NCBI RefSeq assembly: GCF_011397635.1
Contig: NC_064756.1
Span: 3,304,922-3,368,921, forward strand
Reading direction: 5' to 3'
DNA: 64,000 bases
From: Epinephelus fuscoguttatus
Lineage: Eukaryota; Chordata; Actinopteri; Perciformes; Serranidae
The first letter of the stretch is position 1, and each line of letters begins with the position of its first letter. Below, in pieces: positions 22,401-37,703 of this stretch. The notes beneath the pieces are model-generated. The model made no database searches and was not told where the DNA came from. It worked only from the letters and a program-made list of their open reading frames with translations. A program made the position numbers and the translations under genes.

Positions 22401-25400
22401 GACATCCCGCACAAACCAGCCACTTTTAAACAGCCAAGCTACCATCAATAGCCACTGGAGTTTTGTGGATGTTTGTGTTTTGTCGACTGTACTGTGCATT
22501 ATGCCCTACAATTGGTGAAGTTCAGACGTTCCTCTGTGTAGCTGCTGATGAAAGGATTCAGCGAGTGTCACCTTGAAGATAATGTCACAGCAGTTTTACA
22601 GGGCATCACCTTGGTAACAAGGGGTGCTATCTGCAGTGTAAAACAAAGTGCCTTGTTCAAGTTGAGCCGTGAGCTGCGTTGAGCCGAACCATGCAGTGTA
22701 AATGAGGCCAAAGATGCAGGTTTGATGTTTTATGTTGTAATCTACAATCCACCTGGTTCATGGAAATCAAATCAAGACTAATTATCTTCTTGGGGATTTT
22801 TGTGCAAGATTGCAATACAAATAAGCGCTTTACAAGAAAAAAAGTAGATGCAGTCATGGAAATGAGACAATATCATCCAAATAAATTGATTAACTGTAAT
22901 AAAATGTAACAGTTAATAATAGAATAAAAGAAATATGATCAGGGAGGGGGTGTTCTTTTCACCTACAGTAGCAAAGTCAAAAGTTTGGGCACATTTTCAT
23001 GTGAATGGGAAAGTGTTTTGACTGGTGCCATATGTAAAGCTAGAAAGATAGTGGCTGAAAGTAAGGCGCTGCTGACATGATAAAGATTCCAGAGTGCATC
23101 TAAAAAGGCTTAAATATCCGAAGAATCAAAAACACACACAAAAAACAACACAACTGTTAGCTTGTGGTCTGGTATTCTACGTGGAATATTGAGAGGTGCC
23201 TTTCTTTCAGTGCTTATCGATGGGGATAATGTTACTGAGTGACACATAAGTGTTAAACTGAGAATCATTTGCATATCTACTAAAATTTAATCTAATATTT
23301 ACTGGTGATACTTCTCCATAGGTGCATGTAAAACAAAAAAAGGTGACCAAGAATGGGGCCTTGGGGGACGCCAGAGTATCTCTGCCAGCCTGAACAGATG
23401 AAATACTCAACCAGAGTCTAAAACATCTTACAAGTCTGTTAAAAAGTTCTGTATAGTGTAAATAACTGCACCAACAACAGTGTTTCAGTCTTAAAATACC
23501 AAAGTCAAGAGATGAATACTTTTTAAATGCTGCAGAATAAATTTAAGTTATGTCGCATAAAAACAAAATAATGATTCATCTTTCTTTAGGTCTTACGAGT
23601 GGTGGTTGATCACAAAAGCATGAAATAAGTAACAGATGTTTTTTTTAGATGTTTCAATCCAATAAAATCCTCAAACACAAGAAGAAGAGTTAACAACAGA
23701 AAACTCTGGCAGAATGGAGGGCAGCGAGAGGGCCAAAAAAACTTGTTTATAACATCACTTCCTCACAACAGATGACGCTGATCAGGAGAGAAATGTGTGT
23801 GTGATTAGAAACATCCTGAGGAGATGTTTTTCGCTGTCAGTGGAGTTTACTGTTAAACACTGCAGAGATTTGTAAGTTAAGAAAAGACCTAAAGCCCACC
23901 AAACACTTAACTGACTTACTGGCTCTCGTTCATTGTTACAGTTATTTTGTTAAGGTTATTAATGATCTCTTGGTTCGGCAGAGACCTACATTTTGCAAAC
24001 CAATACTTTCTGTATGACTTTTATTAAGAAAGGGTGACTGAACTTCTGAAGATGTCTTTAATGGGGCCTGTGGGGTCGACTTGGGGCGACACCCTGAAGC
24101 TCAAACTGCAGGCTGAACACTGCAAAAACAAATTCTACTCAAACATCAGCTCCATATTTGGTTGTTCTGTGCAGCTGCTGTGTTGCAACACTGTAAACAG
24201 AGTGGGCCAACAACCAACCACTCGGCACTTATGAGGGTCTTTTTTTTCTGTCTGTCAGGCTCACTGAGAGGCAGGAATGATTGCAGATTGAAGATAAGCA
24301 GGCGGCGGTTTCTACACGCTAATGAAGACCTGAGGGAGGACTGAAGACTGAGCTGCAACCCTAGGAGACGACTCTGCTCAGCAGGCAAGCGATAACTGTA
24401 TGTTAATTGTAATATTCTGCGATAAAGGTTTGTTTTGTGATGCCAGTTCTGTCAGTGGAGCCGCCTGATGCAGATTATCTGTCTGCTTTTCATACAAAAA
24501 AGACAGTTTGACTCGACTGGATGCCCGTCTGACATGTTAACAGGTGACTTAACAAAGTCTAAGAGTCTATCTGCACCCTTCTTTCTTTACTAAAACATCC
24601 TCTGAGTAACAAACATCTCCTAATAATCTCACACCTTTGCAGTGAATAACATTTGCCAAATCAGGCGCATCAGAAAGTTATAAAAACATTCCCATTCTTA
24701 AAGTTTATTACTGGTGTTTTTGCATTCTTTTTAATCCTATTTCCACCAAATCTTTTACGGTTTACTTCTGAACATTCTCCAAACCATTTTTTCTTCCTTC
24801 CAGGCCACCTTTGGGTGCACCTCATTTTACAAAGCTGTCAAATCAACTTGCAGAGACTTGAAACTTGTTGCTGATAGCAAATCTGTCACGATAAACACAC
24901 AATCATTCTCACTGATCTAATATTCGATCTGCACGATGCATTCATGAGCCGTAGCTAAATCAGACATCCTACACCACTAGGAGCATTCATTAAGTGTGTT
25001 GTCAGAAAACTAAACCCATGACAGCAAGACAACACAGTTGACTTGAAAAGAATAATGTGAATTTGTCTTGCCGCTGACTTTCACTTGCAATTACCCACAC
25101 CTGACTGAGAGTTCACACATCCAACACAGATGAACTGTGCTGACTATGATGGATTATCGCTCTGCAGCAAGTTTCAAGTATCTGCAAGGTGATTAAAAAA
25201 AGACAAAGTGGCTCCCTGGAAGACAGGAATTCAATCCAAAGCTGGACGGTATGCCTTGGAAAGCGTTCAGCAGTGATGTAAAGCAAATGTTATTTGCTGT
25301 AAATGAGTTGCGAAAACACCAGTCCAAACAGGACACACATTTTGCGTGCCAAGACGAGGTGCAGCAGGCTAAGTGATCTTGTAAAACTCTTTTGGCACAC

Positions 25401-25664
25401 AAGAAGATCCAAGCATTTCCAGAGAGAAATGAGCCGTGGATCAGTTCGGCGCTGCATCAGGGCTGGATTCCTGCCCAAGATGTGTGCAACAAGGTAGACA
25501 GAGACAGACAGACAGAGCGGTCTGAGAGTCTCCAGGGCTGCTGCTAAAACAGGCTTGTTTAGGACGACAACAATGAGGACAAACATGTTTGTGCTGTCAG
25601 ACAGAAGAAGACGGGACATGTTCACAGGCTCCTACGTGACAATCCAGGAGTTTATCTGCCCTTT

Positions 25665-25714
<50 letters not shown>

Positions 25715-28700
25715 TATCTGATGTGAAGCTTTAAACCCAAACGTCTCTGCATCCATTCACTGGTGGAAACGATAACCAAGGATCCAAACAATCAAACTGT
25801 AGCTGAATTTGATCAATAGCATATGTCAGTCAGAGTCACAGCTTAAAGTAACTAATCAAAAACGTGTTTTCATGCCCTCCTCAAATTTTGGGCAATGCTC
25901 CTTTAATAAATGTTTAAAAATCCACCATCAGCTGAAACACAAACTCAGAAGTGTCAGTTTTGTTTGGTCACTTATATCCTTTTCTTTCAACACAGAAACA
26001 CTTAGTCATGCACCAACAGAACATCCTCACTAAACACAGTAATGGAAACAAGACACTAAATGACTGAAAAACCAAACATGCTCACTGTTACAGATTGTGT
26101 TCTCTCTTTAAAATGTACTTACGACTGAATGCTGTTTTAAAGCTAAATATTATCAGGTTTTGTACATTTTAGCTGTGCAAAAACACCTGCAGATAATGCA
26201 CACAGAACTACTTTAAAGTTATTACCAAGGGATTGTTAAGAGGTGCTCCGAACTGTATTAATATGTCTCAACCTTTACTTTCTCGTTTAGAGAACAAAAA
26301 CATCAACATTAATGTAGAGCCTGCGATGAAAAGCAACATAAAGGGTGCAGAATTTAGTGGCATTTTATGGTGAGGTTGCAGGCTGCAACAAACCGACTAC
26401 CCCTCTGCTCACCCCCTCTGTGTGTAGGAGAACCTATGGTGAGTAAGTTTCAGGTAACATAAGAACGTAAAAGGCCCTCTCTAAAGCTAGCTATAGGTAT
26501 GTCTGCTCTGGGCTACTGGAGAAACATGACAGTGGAGCATGTCAGGCTTTGTAGAAGACATAACTGGCTCATTCTAGAGTCATAAAAATTCTTAGTTTCA
26601 AGCGATTATAGACTAATAAAAACATAATTATGAATATTATATTCAATTTATGCTAACAGATCCCCCTAAATTTCTGCAGTATTAATTGCGGTGTTCCACA
26701 GGGCTCAACTCTTGGGCCACTTCTCTTGTGTTATCCTACACATCTCTACTTTAAAAGCCTCTTTGTTCAACAACAGATTTTACTTAATAACTGTGGAGTT
26801 TATCTACATAAGCTATTGGTTAAAGCTGCACTGTTTTGAAGCACAGTGTTCTCTTTCGCTCTGAGTCTTCACGCTGAAACAAAGGTCGTTGACTTTGTTC
26901 AGCAATGTAACATGGACCAGCTCCAACTTGAGTCCTTGTTATTACAGGTGGCCTATAAACCGAGGGTAATCACTATCTTTTTATGTTCATACCAGGTCAT
27001 TACTGTTATTAAATGATACACTGCTGCAACTTAATCTAACAGCAGACATGCTTGTTGGTTGCAACAGCAACCTGCATGAAGAAATTCACCCAGACGTTGC
27101 TCAAAAAAAAAAAAAAAAAATCTGAATTTTAAGAGAAACTGTTTCAGAGAGTAATTCATAATTTTGATGATTTGTATTTTATGACAATCCTGTAAATATG
27201 AATTTCATTATGTGGTCATATGTGAATTTTGTCTGTTAAGTTAGTCATATGTCTAACGTGGTGCTGATGATGTTCCTGACACTGCTACGCTGAGCCACCG
27301 TCAGGGTACAACACTGACACCATCCAGCAGCCAAATGCTGGATGGTGTCCAGCATTTGGCTGGCCACTTGGCCTGTGGACAAATATGTTTCACCCTCCCC
27401 ACCATGCTGTACTGAGGGCAAATTCCACCATGGTCATGTGGTCATTAACAAATTAATCATTAATCAGTGATCAAATTCATTAATAAACAGCTGATTGATT
27501 AGTTATGGAGTCTGGGGTAATTATGATTCAAAAGAAAAGTTAATAAAAGTTAAAAACGCTGATCTGTTTCACAGATCCACTTTGGTGGCTTCTTAAAGTG
27601 TTTTCATTGTAACTGTAAGATGTTAGTGTGTTAATGTATCAGAACTTCTTTTTGCTATATTTGTTCATCAGTCTTTTTTGAAACAGTTTGGCATATTGAA
27701 ACTGTTTCGGTCTCATTTCTGAGCTCATTATCAGTAAAATGAGATTGCTCTTGTTTCCTGAGCTTGAGAGGTGTGGAAATTTCTCCATTATAAAATGCAC
27801 TGCGATGCAGACGTGGACGATTCTACATCAGTGCAATGACTGAACATAATCAGGAATTTAAACTATAATTAGGCTTACATGAGAAAAACCCAACCCCAAC
27901 GACCTGACCATTAATCTAATAATATTATTTTATTGCGATAATATGTGAAATAACAGCCTTCGTAAAATTAAATCCTAACATTGATTGTTGATTTTCTAGT
28001 CTCAGCTGTACAATTAAGTTGTAAAGTTACCTTCAGGAGGTAACGCCTCTTGCATTGAATTGCGGGCAAATGTTTTTTTATATACATATTTATAGTTATA
28101 TTGTCAGCAGCAAGTAATAAAAAACACGCCCAGTACTGAAAGCAGACGTCTGGGAACATTTTGTCTTTTATGAACTTAATAGGAAGCACGAACTGGACAA
28201 GATGCACACTGTGTGAATCTGGCCCATAAATGTTAAATACTTCCAACTTTGCTGTCCAACTCGGAGAGTAGGAAGAAAATCACCAAAAGTAAACAGTGTT
28301 TCTGTCTTTTCGACCTGAGCACTGAGTTTGTATGAAGAACTTTGCTCTGAGACAGTCTGGAATATATCTTACAACAAAAATTGGCCTGTGAAACGGTATT
28401 AATTGCAGCGTTCCACAGGGCTCGATTCTAGAGCCATTTTTCCTCTGTAATATTACCAGTATATATATATATATATATATATATAAATATATATATATTT
28501 ATGCTGATGACACACAACTGTACATCTGTGTTTCTGTGTTTTCATTTGAGCCAATAAAGACAATCATTCTGGGGTACATTAAGAACTTATTGTTGACTCT
28601 TACCAAAGACAAATGTGCCCTCTGTTATTTTAGAAACAATAAAAAAGGCTAACAATGTCTGTTTCAGTCCAACAAGTTATTAAAGTTTTAATAGCCAGCA

Positions 28701-31700
28701 GATTACTGTAATTATAATTATAGTATAGTAATTATAGTATACATAGTTTGTGCAGAGTCAGATTGTAAATCACTGATGTTCTAGTTCTCTTTGACGATAA
28801 CCTTTGTTGGGGCATAATTTAATCATTATACCAGCTTGTTCTTGTAAATAGTTTGATATTGATTGACGTTGAATGAATAAATGATTAACTGAGTGAAAGT
28901 CTACACTTCATGATATACAGCCATTCATCCAAGGACATCACAAGGCTAAAAAACAAACGATAAAGGCTACACACTGACGGGCTGTGAAAGCATCGGGTGG
29001 TTTCACAAAAACAGGGATGTACACACTAGTGTTTGATGAACTGTGAAAAAAGTCCCTGATGGCCTGAATGTGTCTAAACAGCCTGCAGCAGGTGGATCCA
29101 GTCCTTGAAAGTTTAGATCTACAAACAGATTAACTCCCAGAGAAAAGATGTGCAGGTTTCAAACACCTTGCGCCCTCCAAAAAACTTCCCTCAGAAGGGT
29201 AAACTGAGTGCCACTTATCTTTTCCTTTACCTCGGCTGAGTAACATTTAACATTCAATTTTTGCGCTGTAACTAATAATTATTTTCGTTATCGATGAATA
29301 CACACAATAATTTCTTGACTATAGTAGTGAAGCATGCCCTGTGTTATTTCCTGGAGCCCAAGGTAACATCTACACACTATCTTTTATCTGGCCAACACTC
29401 CAAAAGTCCAAAGATCTTCGGTATATTATCAGTCACGACAAAGAAAAGCCTCAAATTCTTACATTTAAAAGAATGAAACCAGCAAATGTTCTGCTTCTTT
29501 GCTTTAAAAAAATATTAAAATGATTGTTTGATGATTAAAATAGTCGCCAATTAATTGGTAATTGACTAATCGTTGCAGGTCTGCTCGTTTAAACAGCACA
29601 ATGAGGCTGTGAATTCTAGTTCAACTACACTGAATTAATGATTAAGTAACCCACAGCTCAGAGTTATCAACACCTGTATTGTTTGTCCTACCAGGAGTAG
29701 GAAAAGGACACTTGACCCACTTGGCAAGTCATTGTATCTTTTCTGCTGATGAGATAAGCAATGATCACTTAATCTACAACTATTATAAAAGTTTAAATAG
29801 CTGTTACAAATGTGTTTGCGGGTGTGTGCAGAAATACTGAACAACTGTGCATACATTACAGAAGCTTTGTACCAAAAGCAGTTCGGCATGTTTCCATCCA
29901 ATCAGATTTTAAGTCACTTGAAGCTTTTAAAAAGTAGAGATCAAGACGGACTGGACAATAATTCGCCTTGATATCTTGCTGTTGCACTCTGCTACTGTGC
30001 CCTGTGATTTCACTCACTGTTTATAGCTACAGAAGCAAAATACAACCACCTTAAAAGGTGCAGTTTGTGATTCTGGATAACTTTGTTGAGTCTTATTCCC
30101 AGGTTGCCAAATACTGGCGCCCGAAGCACCAACCCCAAAGCGTCGGTGTTTGACAGCCTGAAAATGAGACTTAGCCTAATCCTTCTCCAGAATCACAAAC
30201 TGCACCTTATTACGCAATTCAGATATCTAATGCTCATGTCTTTGGACAGAACGTCCTGTGCATACGAGTGTGGGTAAAACGGTCTGTTGCAAAGCTACAA
30301 GGCAAAAAGCCAAGATTCTTAAGACGCATCAATGTCTGGAGCTGCTTCACCGGGAAAGAACAAGAGACTGATTCCGGGAAGAGGATGAATGGCGGTTGCC
30401 TTCAAGTCTGCACTTCTAAAAAAGTCACTGACTATCACAGCGTCGTATCAGCCATCTCTCCTGAGCTTAACAGCTTGTTTTTTCTTAACTCACAAATCAA
30501 AGGCTCGGCTGTTGTTTTGTGGCTTCTGTAAAAAAGTAACCTCGCTGGCAAGTACTGACAGGACTGTCCCAAAAAAGATCTGGATGTTTCTGATATCACA
30601 CCCCTCAGATATGTGCCATAACCTCCATGTTTTTACTCTTTATTTAACCAGTTTGCAGCATCAGATTAATTCAGATGAGACTGGATCAGTCCCACAAACA
30701 AGACGTAAACAGGTCCACTCTGGCCTCACTGACAAACAGACTAAACGCAGGAAATGACTTTGCAGATTCTGCCTTCAGTCTACTCTGATTCACATGATGC
30801 AGTCTGTGTTAGCATGCCATTGGCAGCCAACTTCAGACATTAATCTTTATTCCTATCTGCTATCTGCATGTTATTGTTTTCAAAATCCCCGTCGCTGCAT
30901 GAATCTACCCTCACATGGCCAGACCTATTTCCAGAGGACGTTTTCTGTGCATGGAACATAAACAACAACCTTGGAGCTTGCAACCTGCACGTTAAAACAT
31001 CTCTTAATATTTATGTGGTTATCAGTCGTTTTTATATCAGCGCTCGCCTCCCACATGCAAATGTTCCACCAAAACAAGGTTCCCCCTACACTATTTCGTG
31101 AGAGTGCTGCGGCTGCATCCAGGGCTTAGCACCACCCAAGATGATTGTGATTGTTTTAAGGAAATACCAAAAAAATATAGTGGGTTTTTCCCGCTTTATG
31201 GGAATTTTTATGGGTTCAGGCAAACCTTTCTCCAGCGCTGGCACAGCAGGAGATAGTTCTTACTATGCAGGACTACTTTCAGTGTTATGGCTGACAGTTT
31301 AACACCAGACAGATTGGTACTGGAGTTGGGGTTTTGGTGTGACTGGTTCATGATGATGCTTTTGTATTATGTTCTTGCAAAAGTGATTAAAAATGAGTTG
31401 ATATTGATGAAGACCTGAATTCCTGATTTTTTCATCTCAACCACCACCTGCACACCTGACTTTATTATTCATATGTTGCACTGACAGTTGATAACAAGTG
31501 CTCACTTACATGAACTTTAACAATGTCACAGTTCATCTTTCATTCTTTAATAACTCTAAAGCTACTGTTCCTGTCAGGGGGACAAGACAGAAAAAATACA
31601 AAGCAGCAAAAAAAAAAAACATCACCTATATCAGAGGTGATAGGGGTGCTTTCTTTTTTCTCATGACTTGACAGAGTTAAAATAAATGCAGCAGGTTACA

Positions 31701-34700
31701 GGTGGTTCATACCGTTAGCGCAGGGATTGCTGCTGCATCTGTCAATCCTCTTCTCGCAGTTAGAGCCCGTGTACCCAGACGGACAGTGGCAGCTGTACCC
31801 GCCGGAGACGTTCTCCACACAGGTTCCTCCGTTAAAACAAGGTCCGTCTGCACACGTCATGGCACTGATCTCACAGTTCTTCCCGTAGAAGCCTTGAGGG
31901 CACTCACACGAATAATCGTTCTCCATATCCTGGAGGAGAGATGGAAGGAGAGAACAAGGTCAGGATTGGGTTCTTTATTTATTTTTCTTATGTTTCTGTC
32001 TGTTAGTAACTATAAAGTTCTGCTGCACTCCTATTGAAGGATTCTGGAAAAAATCTCTTTGCTAAATGACTCAAAGTCGATAAATGAGCATCTCTAAGTT
32101 TCAACAAAACCCTCCTGAGCTCAGTAAAGATTGGAAAGTCGACAGCTCCATCAGACGTGTCGGTGCGATGGCTTACTTTGCAGCTGCCGCCGTTCTTGCA
32201 GGGGTTGCTGTCGCACTCGTTGGTCTCGATCTCGCAGTTGTTGCCCGTAAACCCGGGCCGGCAGGTGCAGGTGTAGCTGCCCTGACCGGTGTTGGTGCAT
32301 GAAGCTTCGTTCTGGCACGGCTTGTGGTTGGTGCAGTAGTTCAGGTCTGGAGTTTAGAGACAGAGTGAGAGTAACGGCGAGGTTTGGTTAATGAGTCAGC
32401 TACCAGAAGATATAAAAATATTCCTTTTGTGTAGACGTGTCTTTTTATGGCTAAAGTAAACCTATGAAGTTATAGAGATAAAATGACTCCCATTTTAATT
32501 TTTTTTAGCACTAAATCAAAATATTGAGGCTTCGGTACAGTGTTTGTGAGACAATAGAAACATGTAGGTAATGATGATATAGTATATAAGGTGGGTTCCT
32601 GCTATATGCAGGGCATCAACTGTTGTACACTTGCTGCTTTAATGTTTTCTTGTGTGCTGTATACAGTACGGGACTAACTGTGGGTTTAAAGGGTTTTACT
32701 TGAACAAATATTGTCTTGTCTTGTTTGTAGTAAATCCTCCCAGTGACAAAAATCAAAATCAAATCTACAGAACAACGAACAAAGCCATTATAAACAGGCT
32801 ACAATTTACCAAGAGGTGTTTTAACAGCTGGCTGGCTATGACCGTCTTACACTCTCACACCAAAACGTCTGCAGCATAAGTGATAAGAAAACTATGTTTT
32901 GTCTACAGAAATAAAGTTTGCAAGGGAAGGAGGTGCGTGGTGCAGGTCATGTAAAACGTGAATGAATTATCAAGAGTTTGTGTGTTGTTGTTTTTTGCAT
33001 GGATCTCAGATTTATTTTATGGGTTGAGAATGGTAAATGCCCGATAACGGATTAAATGAGAAGATTACGTTGTGTAAAACTTAACCACAAAAAAGCGCTA
33101 CATAGCAGACAATTGTGCTGCAGATTCACATCGCCATCAGCTTTTTACTTATAAACTTTGCAAACACAGAGCCAGAAACCCTGTCCCTAAAACTCAGTCT
33201 GCTCAAACTTTAACAATATCTGAATATCCAATGTTCTACTTTCACTTGTCGTCCATCTTAGACAGACAAATGTTGGTGTTTCCAGATTAGAAAATGTGTC
33301 AGTTTGCTCCTCTTGGTTCCCAAACTTCCAGCTCCGTCTTAAACATCACCATAACATCTGCAACCTGAGGGTCTCAACCCAACTTAAACCTCCTCATGTA
33401 AATAACTACACACACACCAACTTGTAAAACAGCTAGCAGTTATTCGATGTCTTCTCCTCTGACCTCCAGGTAGTTTGAGATTCATTTTAATGCTTGAAAA
33501 AGTTGTATCTGTTATGCCTTTATTTTTGGAAGCATGTAAAGTCTCTGAGGTTTTAAATGCTCAGCGGTTTGTAGATATATTACCACCTATTCAAACATCC
33601 TGCCAAGCGTGGATACAGCGCTACTGAACATGACTAATTCCAATCGTGAAATTTGGAATTGGTATTACAATAAGGTTATGGTTAGCTTGTTTATCCTATG
33701 AATACTTGGCATTTTAGAAATATGCTCATAAATGTAATGTTTTGTTTAATTTAAGCCAGTGTTGTTTTGTTTTATGTTGCGTATTGTCATCTTGGCATCA
33801 CTGAAAATAGGGATCCACCCCTCTGTGTGTTCCCCAGAAGTAGATTAAGTTTGAATGACTACATTTTTTTCTCAAGCTTTTTAGGTATAAGGGGTTCCAG
33901 CATTACTCCTTGAAGAGACAGGAGAGTGTCAGTTATAACCTACACTACAGCTTAAAATATGTTCATTGGCTAAATCCAACACATCGACATCGAGATGGGA
34001 ACTGAAATGTTAAATCAATACTTAATAAATAAATAAATAAAAAAACATGAAAACACTAAAGATGTTTTTTTTTTTGCTTACTGAGCAAATGCGATGTCCT
34101 TCTGAAGTGAAATCGATCAGACCGTGTCGGTTTTGGGAAACTTTTTTTTTATGCAGACGATAAACCGCTTTACATTCAAGTAAAACTTGCTGACACAACA
34201 AATCAATTTATATAATCTATAAATGTGTATTTTATGTTTAAATCATAATGTTTACATACATTTTTATTCTGCAAACATAGTACTGTATGGATATTTGCTT
34301 TTATTTGGATATTTTCGTTTTCTCTCACTTTTCTTCACTACTGCAGTTTACTTTTACTGTCCTTCAGATCTCTGTCCAATATCATTGCTATAGGTCTGAA
34401 AACATTGCCCCAGAAACTCAAGTAACTCCGTCACTGAAAAGCCTTGATGCAGATTCTTTGCCTCAATGCTGCGTTAAATCCATACAGGTGATTATAAGTA
34501 TGATTATTACTGTAGCACAACGTGCTGATGGAGTGGAGAGGAGGAGGTGGTTTGATGGAGCAGATTTAAAAATGGAGGAAGACAGAGATAACAAGGGGCG
34601 AAGAGAAGAGTCGGGCCAGAGAAACGTTTAGGAAGCTGAATGAAAATGAAACTCTGTGCTGTGCGTCTACTGTAAAACTGGATCATGATGCATAATAGAT

Positions 34701-37651
34701 GGAAGTCAATGCTTCAGCATCTCAGCAGAAAGCGTCCTTTCCACAGAGCAGACCCGACATGACGTAACATTAACGTAAGCATTTCACATAAATCAATGCG
34801 ACTGCTAGTTAAGATGAAGACTCTTAAAGGATTTAAATAAATTATGTCTGTATGTGATGACTGGTTGAGTAACGTGAGTCACTACAGTCGATAGCTGTGC
34901 TTCTGAGAGTCTAATTTACTTATTTATTTTTACATATTATTTAAATAAATAAAATAAGTTAAATAAAGTTATTATTGTTATTACTAATATTTTATTATTT
35001 AATTTTTATCTATACCCATTTTTATAAATTGCTATTAAAAAAATTACCAGAGTGACTGAAGGTATATTCATGGTCTGAGTTTGAGTATCACTGGTTCATC
35101 TAACCGTGTCCAGAGGCATTTTTTTAGTTTATTTATTTTACATTTTAAAAAATGTCTTCTTCTAAACCCAGAATGTAATCTGGAACTTAAATGCACTACA
35201 TGAGTTTACTTTTGATGGATAATATTGTGTTTAATTTTTTAAAACAGTAAATGTACAAAATATTAAAAGATAAGACACGTCTGTTAAAAGGAACCAGTTA
35301 TTGTTTCCTGTTGCTCTTTAATAAAGCAAAAGTATTATCAGATTACTTATGAATTGATGGATTAATCAGCGGAATACTCAATTATTAAATTTATGTTTGA
35401 TTAATCAATATAGTAATAAATCTGTGGTGTACCACTACAGATGACACATAACAACACGTGAATATAAACGAGATGTGAACTGGTTCACAGATTAAACAGA
35501 GACTATCATGGTGCTAATGTCGCCTGGGGAAATAACTCACAGGATCACACTGGTGTTCTGCTCTGTTTTGGTCATTAATACAATATTATCAAAGCTTTTT
35601 TCTTTTATTTCCGATTCCTTCCAAGAAGTTTTGTTTCATTTCATGGCTGTTGCAGAGATCTTAAATTTCTTGCGACAGTTATGATAGTCGACATCACATT
35701 ATCAAGGAGCTACAACCTGGTGGAGGAGCTGGTGGTAGACTCCGACTTCTGAGAACTAACAGTCAGCTGTTGAACAATGTGCTCACGAGCTATGATGGCA
35801 GGGTTAAAAAAAAAGAAGATGAACAATTAAATGTGTGAATCTGGAGTCTTTATGGATTCAATATGTCTGGCGTAGTTTTCCTGCACACATGGAACGTCTC
35901 AGTCCTCAAATTCATTAACGTTATCACTCAACACTTAGCTCATCAGTGCCAGGACAAATAGTCTGAAACCTCTATTTTTGATTTCCAGCGGCGCGTTATC
36001 AACGATCATCGATCAAAGTGCCTCTGGTGAGGATTGGATGGAACAGTGTTACTCAAATTACAGACTGTGGGCCAGACTGGATTCACACTGGGAATTGTTT
36101 TTGCAGCAATGTAAGCATGAATAAGGTGATGGAGAGCATAAAAGGCATCAAACTAGCTTGTTTATCCAGAAACCCAGAGGAGGATCTCTCAGACAGATAT
36201 TACTTATAAATGTTTGCCTATTAAGCGGCCCCTGGCCTCTTGTCATTTTGCCATAGTGGCCCCTGGGCAAAGGTAGCTGAGTATCTCTGGGACAGACCTA
36301 CAACCAATCAGAGCAACCAAATGTAGCCCTGAGCAAAAGACAAGCGTGCAAAGATGAGCTGTGATGGTGTCGCATCGATACGTCTGTGAACGAGTGTCGC
36401 CGTTTTTGCCGTCAGAATTTTAACTTCTACAGAACGTTCCACATCTGCTGCAGCCATCTTCAACGATGCTCGATGCTCCTCTTTGCTAAGCTAGCTCCAC
36501 GTAGGGTCCCCGGCGTGAGCCAGAAACAACATCATCAAGTATTCTGAGTAAAGCAAGAAGGCTCCACAAGTCATCATTAATCGCCTAAATCTCGCCCTGT
36601 GTTAGATTGTGATTGGCCGACCCGCCTGAGGTTGGCAGGATATTTATCTGAACCAGACGCATTGGCCGGAGGAAACAAAACATGAGCTCACAGATTTGTC
36701 TGGCTCAGAGGCAACATTAACACAACCGAAGACATGATGTCGACTGTGTTAAAGAATCTACGATTCGAGGTTTCATGTCTCTGCATGTTGATACGACTAA
36801 ACAGGAAATGTTAAAGTTATATAAGAGAAAGAAAAGGAGTGAAACATCAGAGCTACAGACGCAGAAACAACGATATAATCCTCTCTTTTTTTTCTGTTCA
36901 GCTGCACAGCAGCTCTGCCCTCTGCCCCCCTCATCAACCCTCTGATTAACATTTTAATGAATTTTAATTAACGCCATCTGCAGTTGTTACTCAACCACAG
37001 CCAAAGCTGAGAACGGACCAGGCAACATCTGGAGTCTGAGATGGTGGTTGGCTATTTAAAGGCTGGTTAGTGACATCATTTATGGGTCAGTTGTTTGGTT
37101 TAACAGGCAACGTTTGGTCTGCGTCTTGAACTTCCTGCTGAGCGCTAAATCCTAAAATGCTTCTTTTTTTTTTGTCTTAATCTGTGAGAAAACTGACAGA
37201 AGCACACGTGTTTTTGGGTGGGCTGGTGAATGAAGAGTCAGCTGCCCGTCAACCTGACAGGCCGGGGTTGTTTTGGGGGGTTGAACGCACCTTGGTCACA
37301 GTACAGGCCTCCCCATCCCTCCTTGCAGTTGCACTGCCAGGGCTGCTGGCAGGTCCCGTGAAGGCAGCCGGGGTGTCGGGCGCACTCGTCGCAGCGCGCG
37401 CCCTGCCAGCCCTGCCGGCACACACACTCCCCCGGAGACTCGCAGAAGCCATGCCCCTCGCTGCACCCCGCTGCACAGATGGCTGATGAGAGGAGGAGAG
37501 GGAACGCAGGGAGGCAGGGAGGGAGGGAGTCAAAGGAAGAGAGGGAAAGGGAGAAAGGGGGAGGAAGAAGGAGAGAATATTACTATGAGTGTGTGTGTGT
37601 GTGTCGTGTTCTTCACTCAATCACAAAACAACGTCCCCTCCCCTCTCAGGG

Positions 37652-37703
<52 letters not shown>

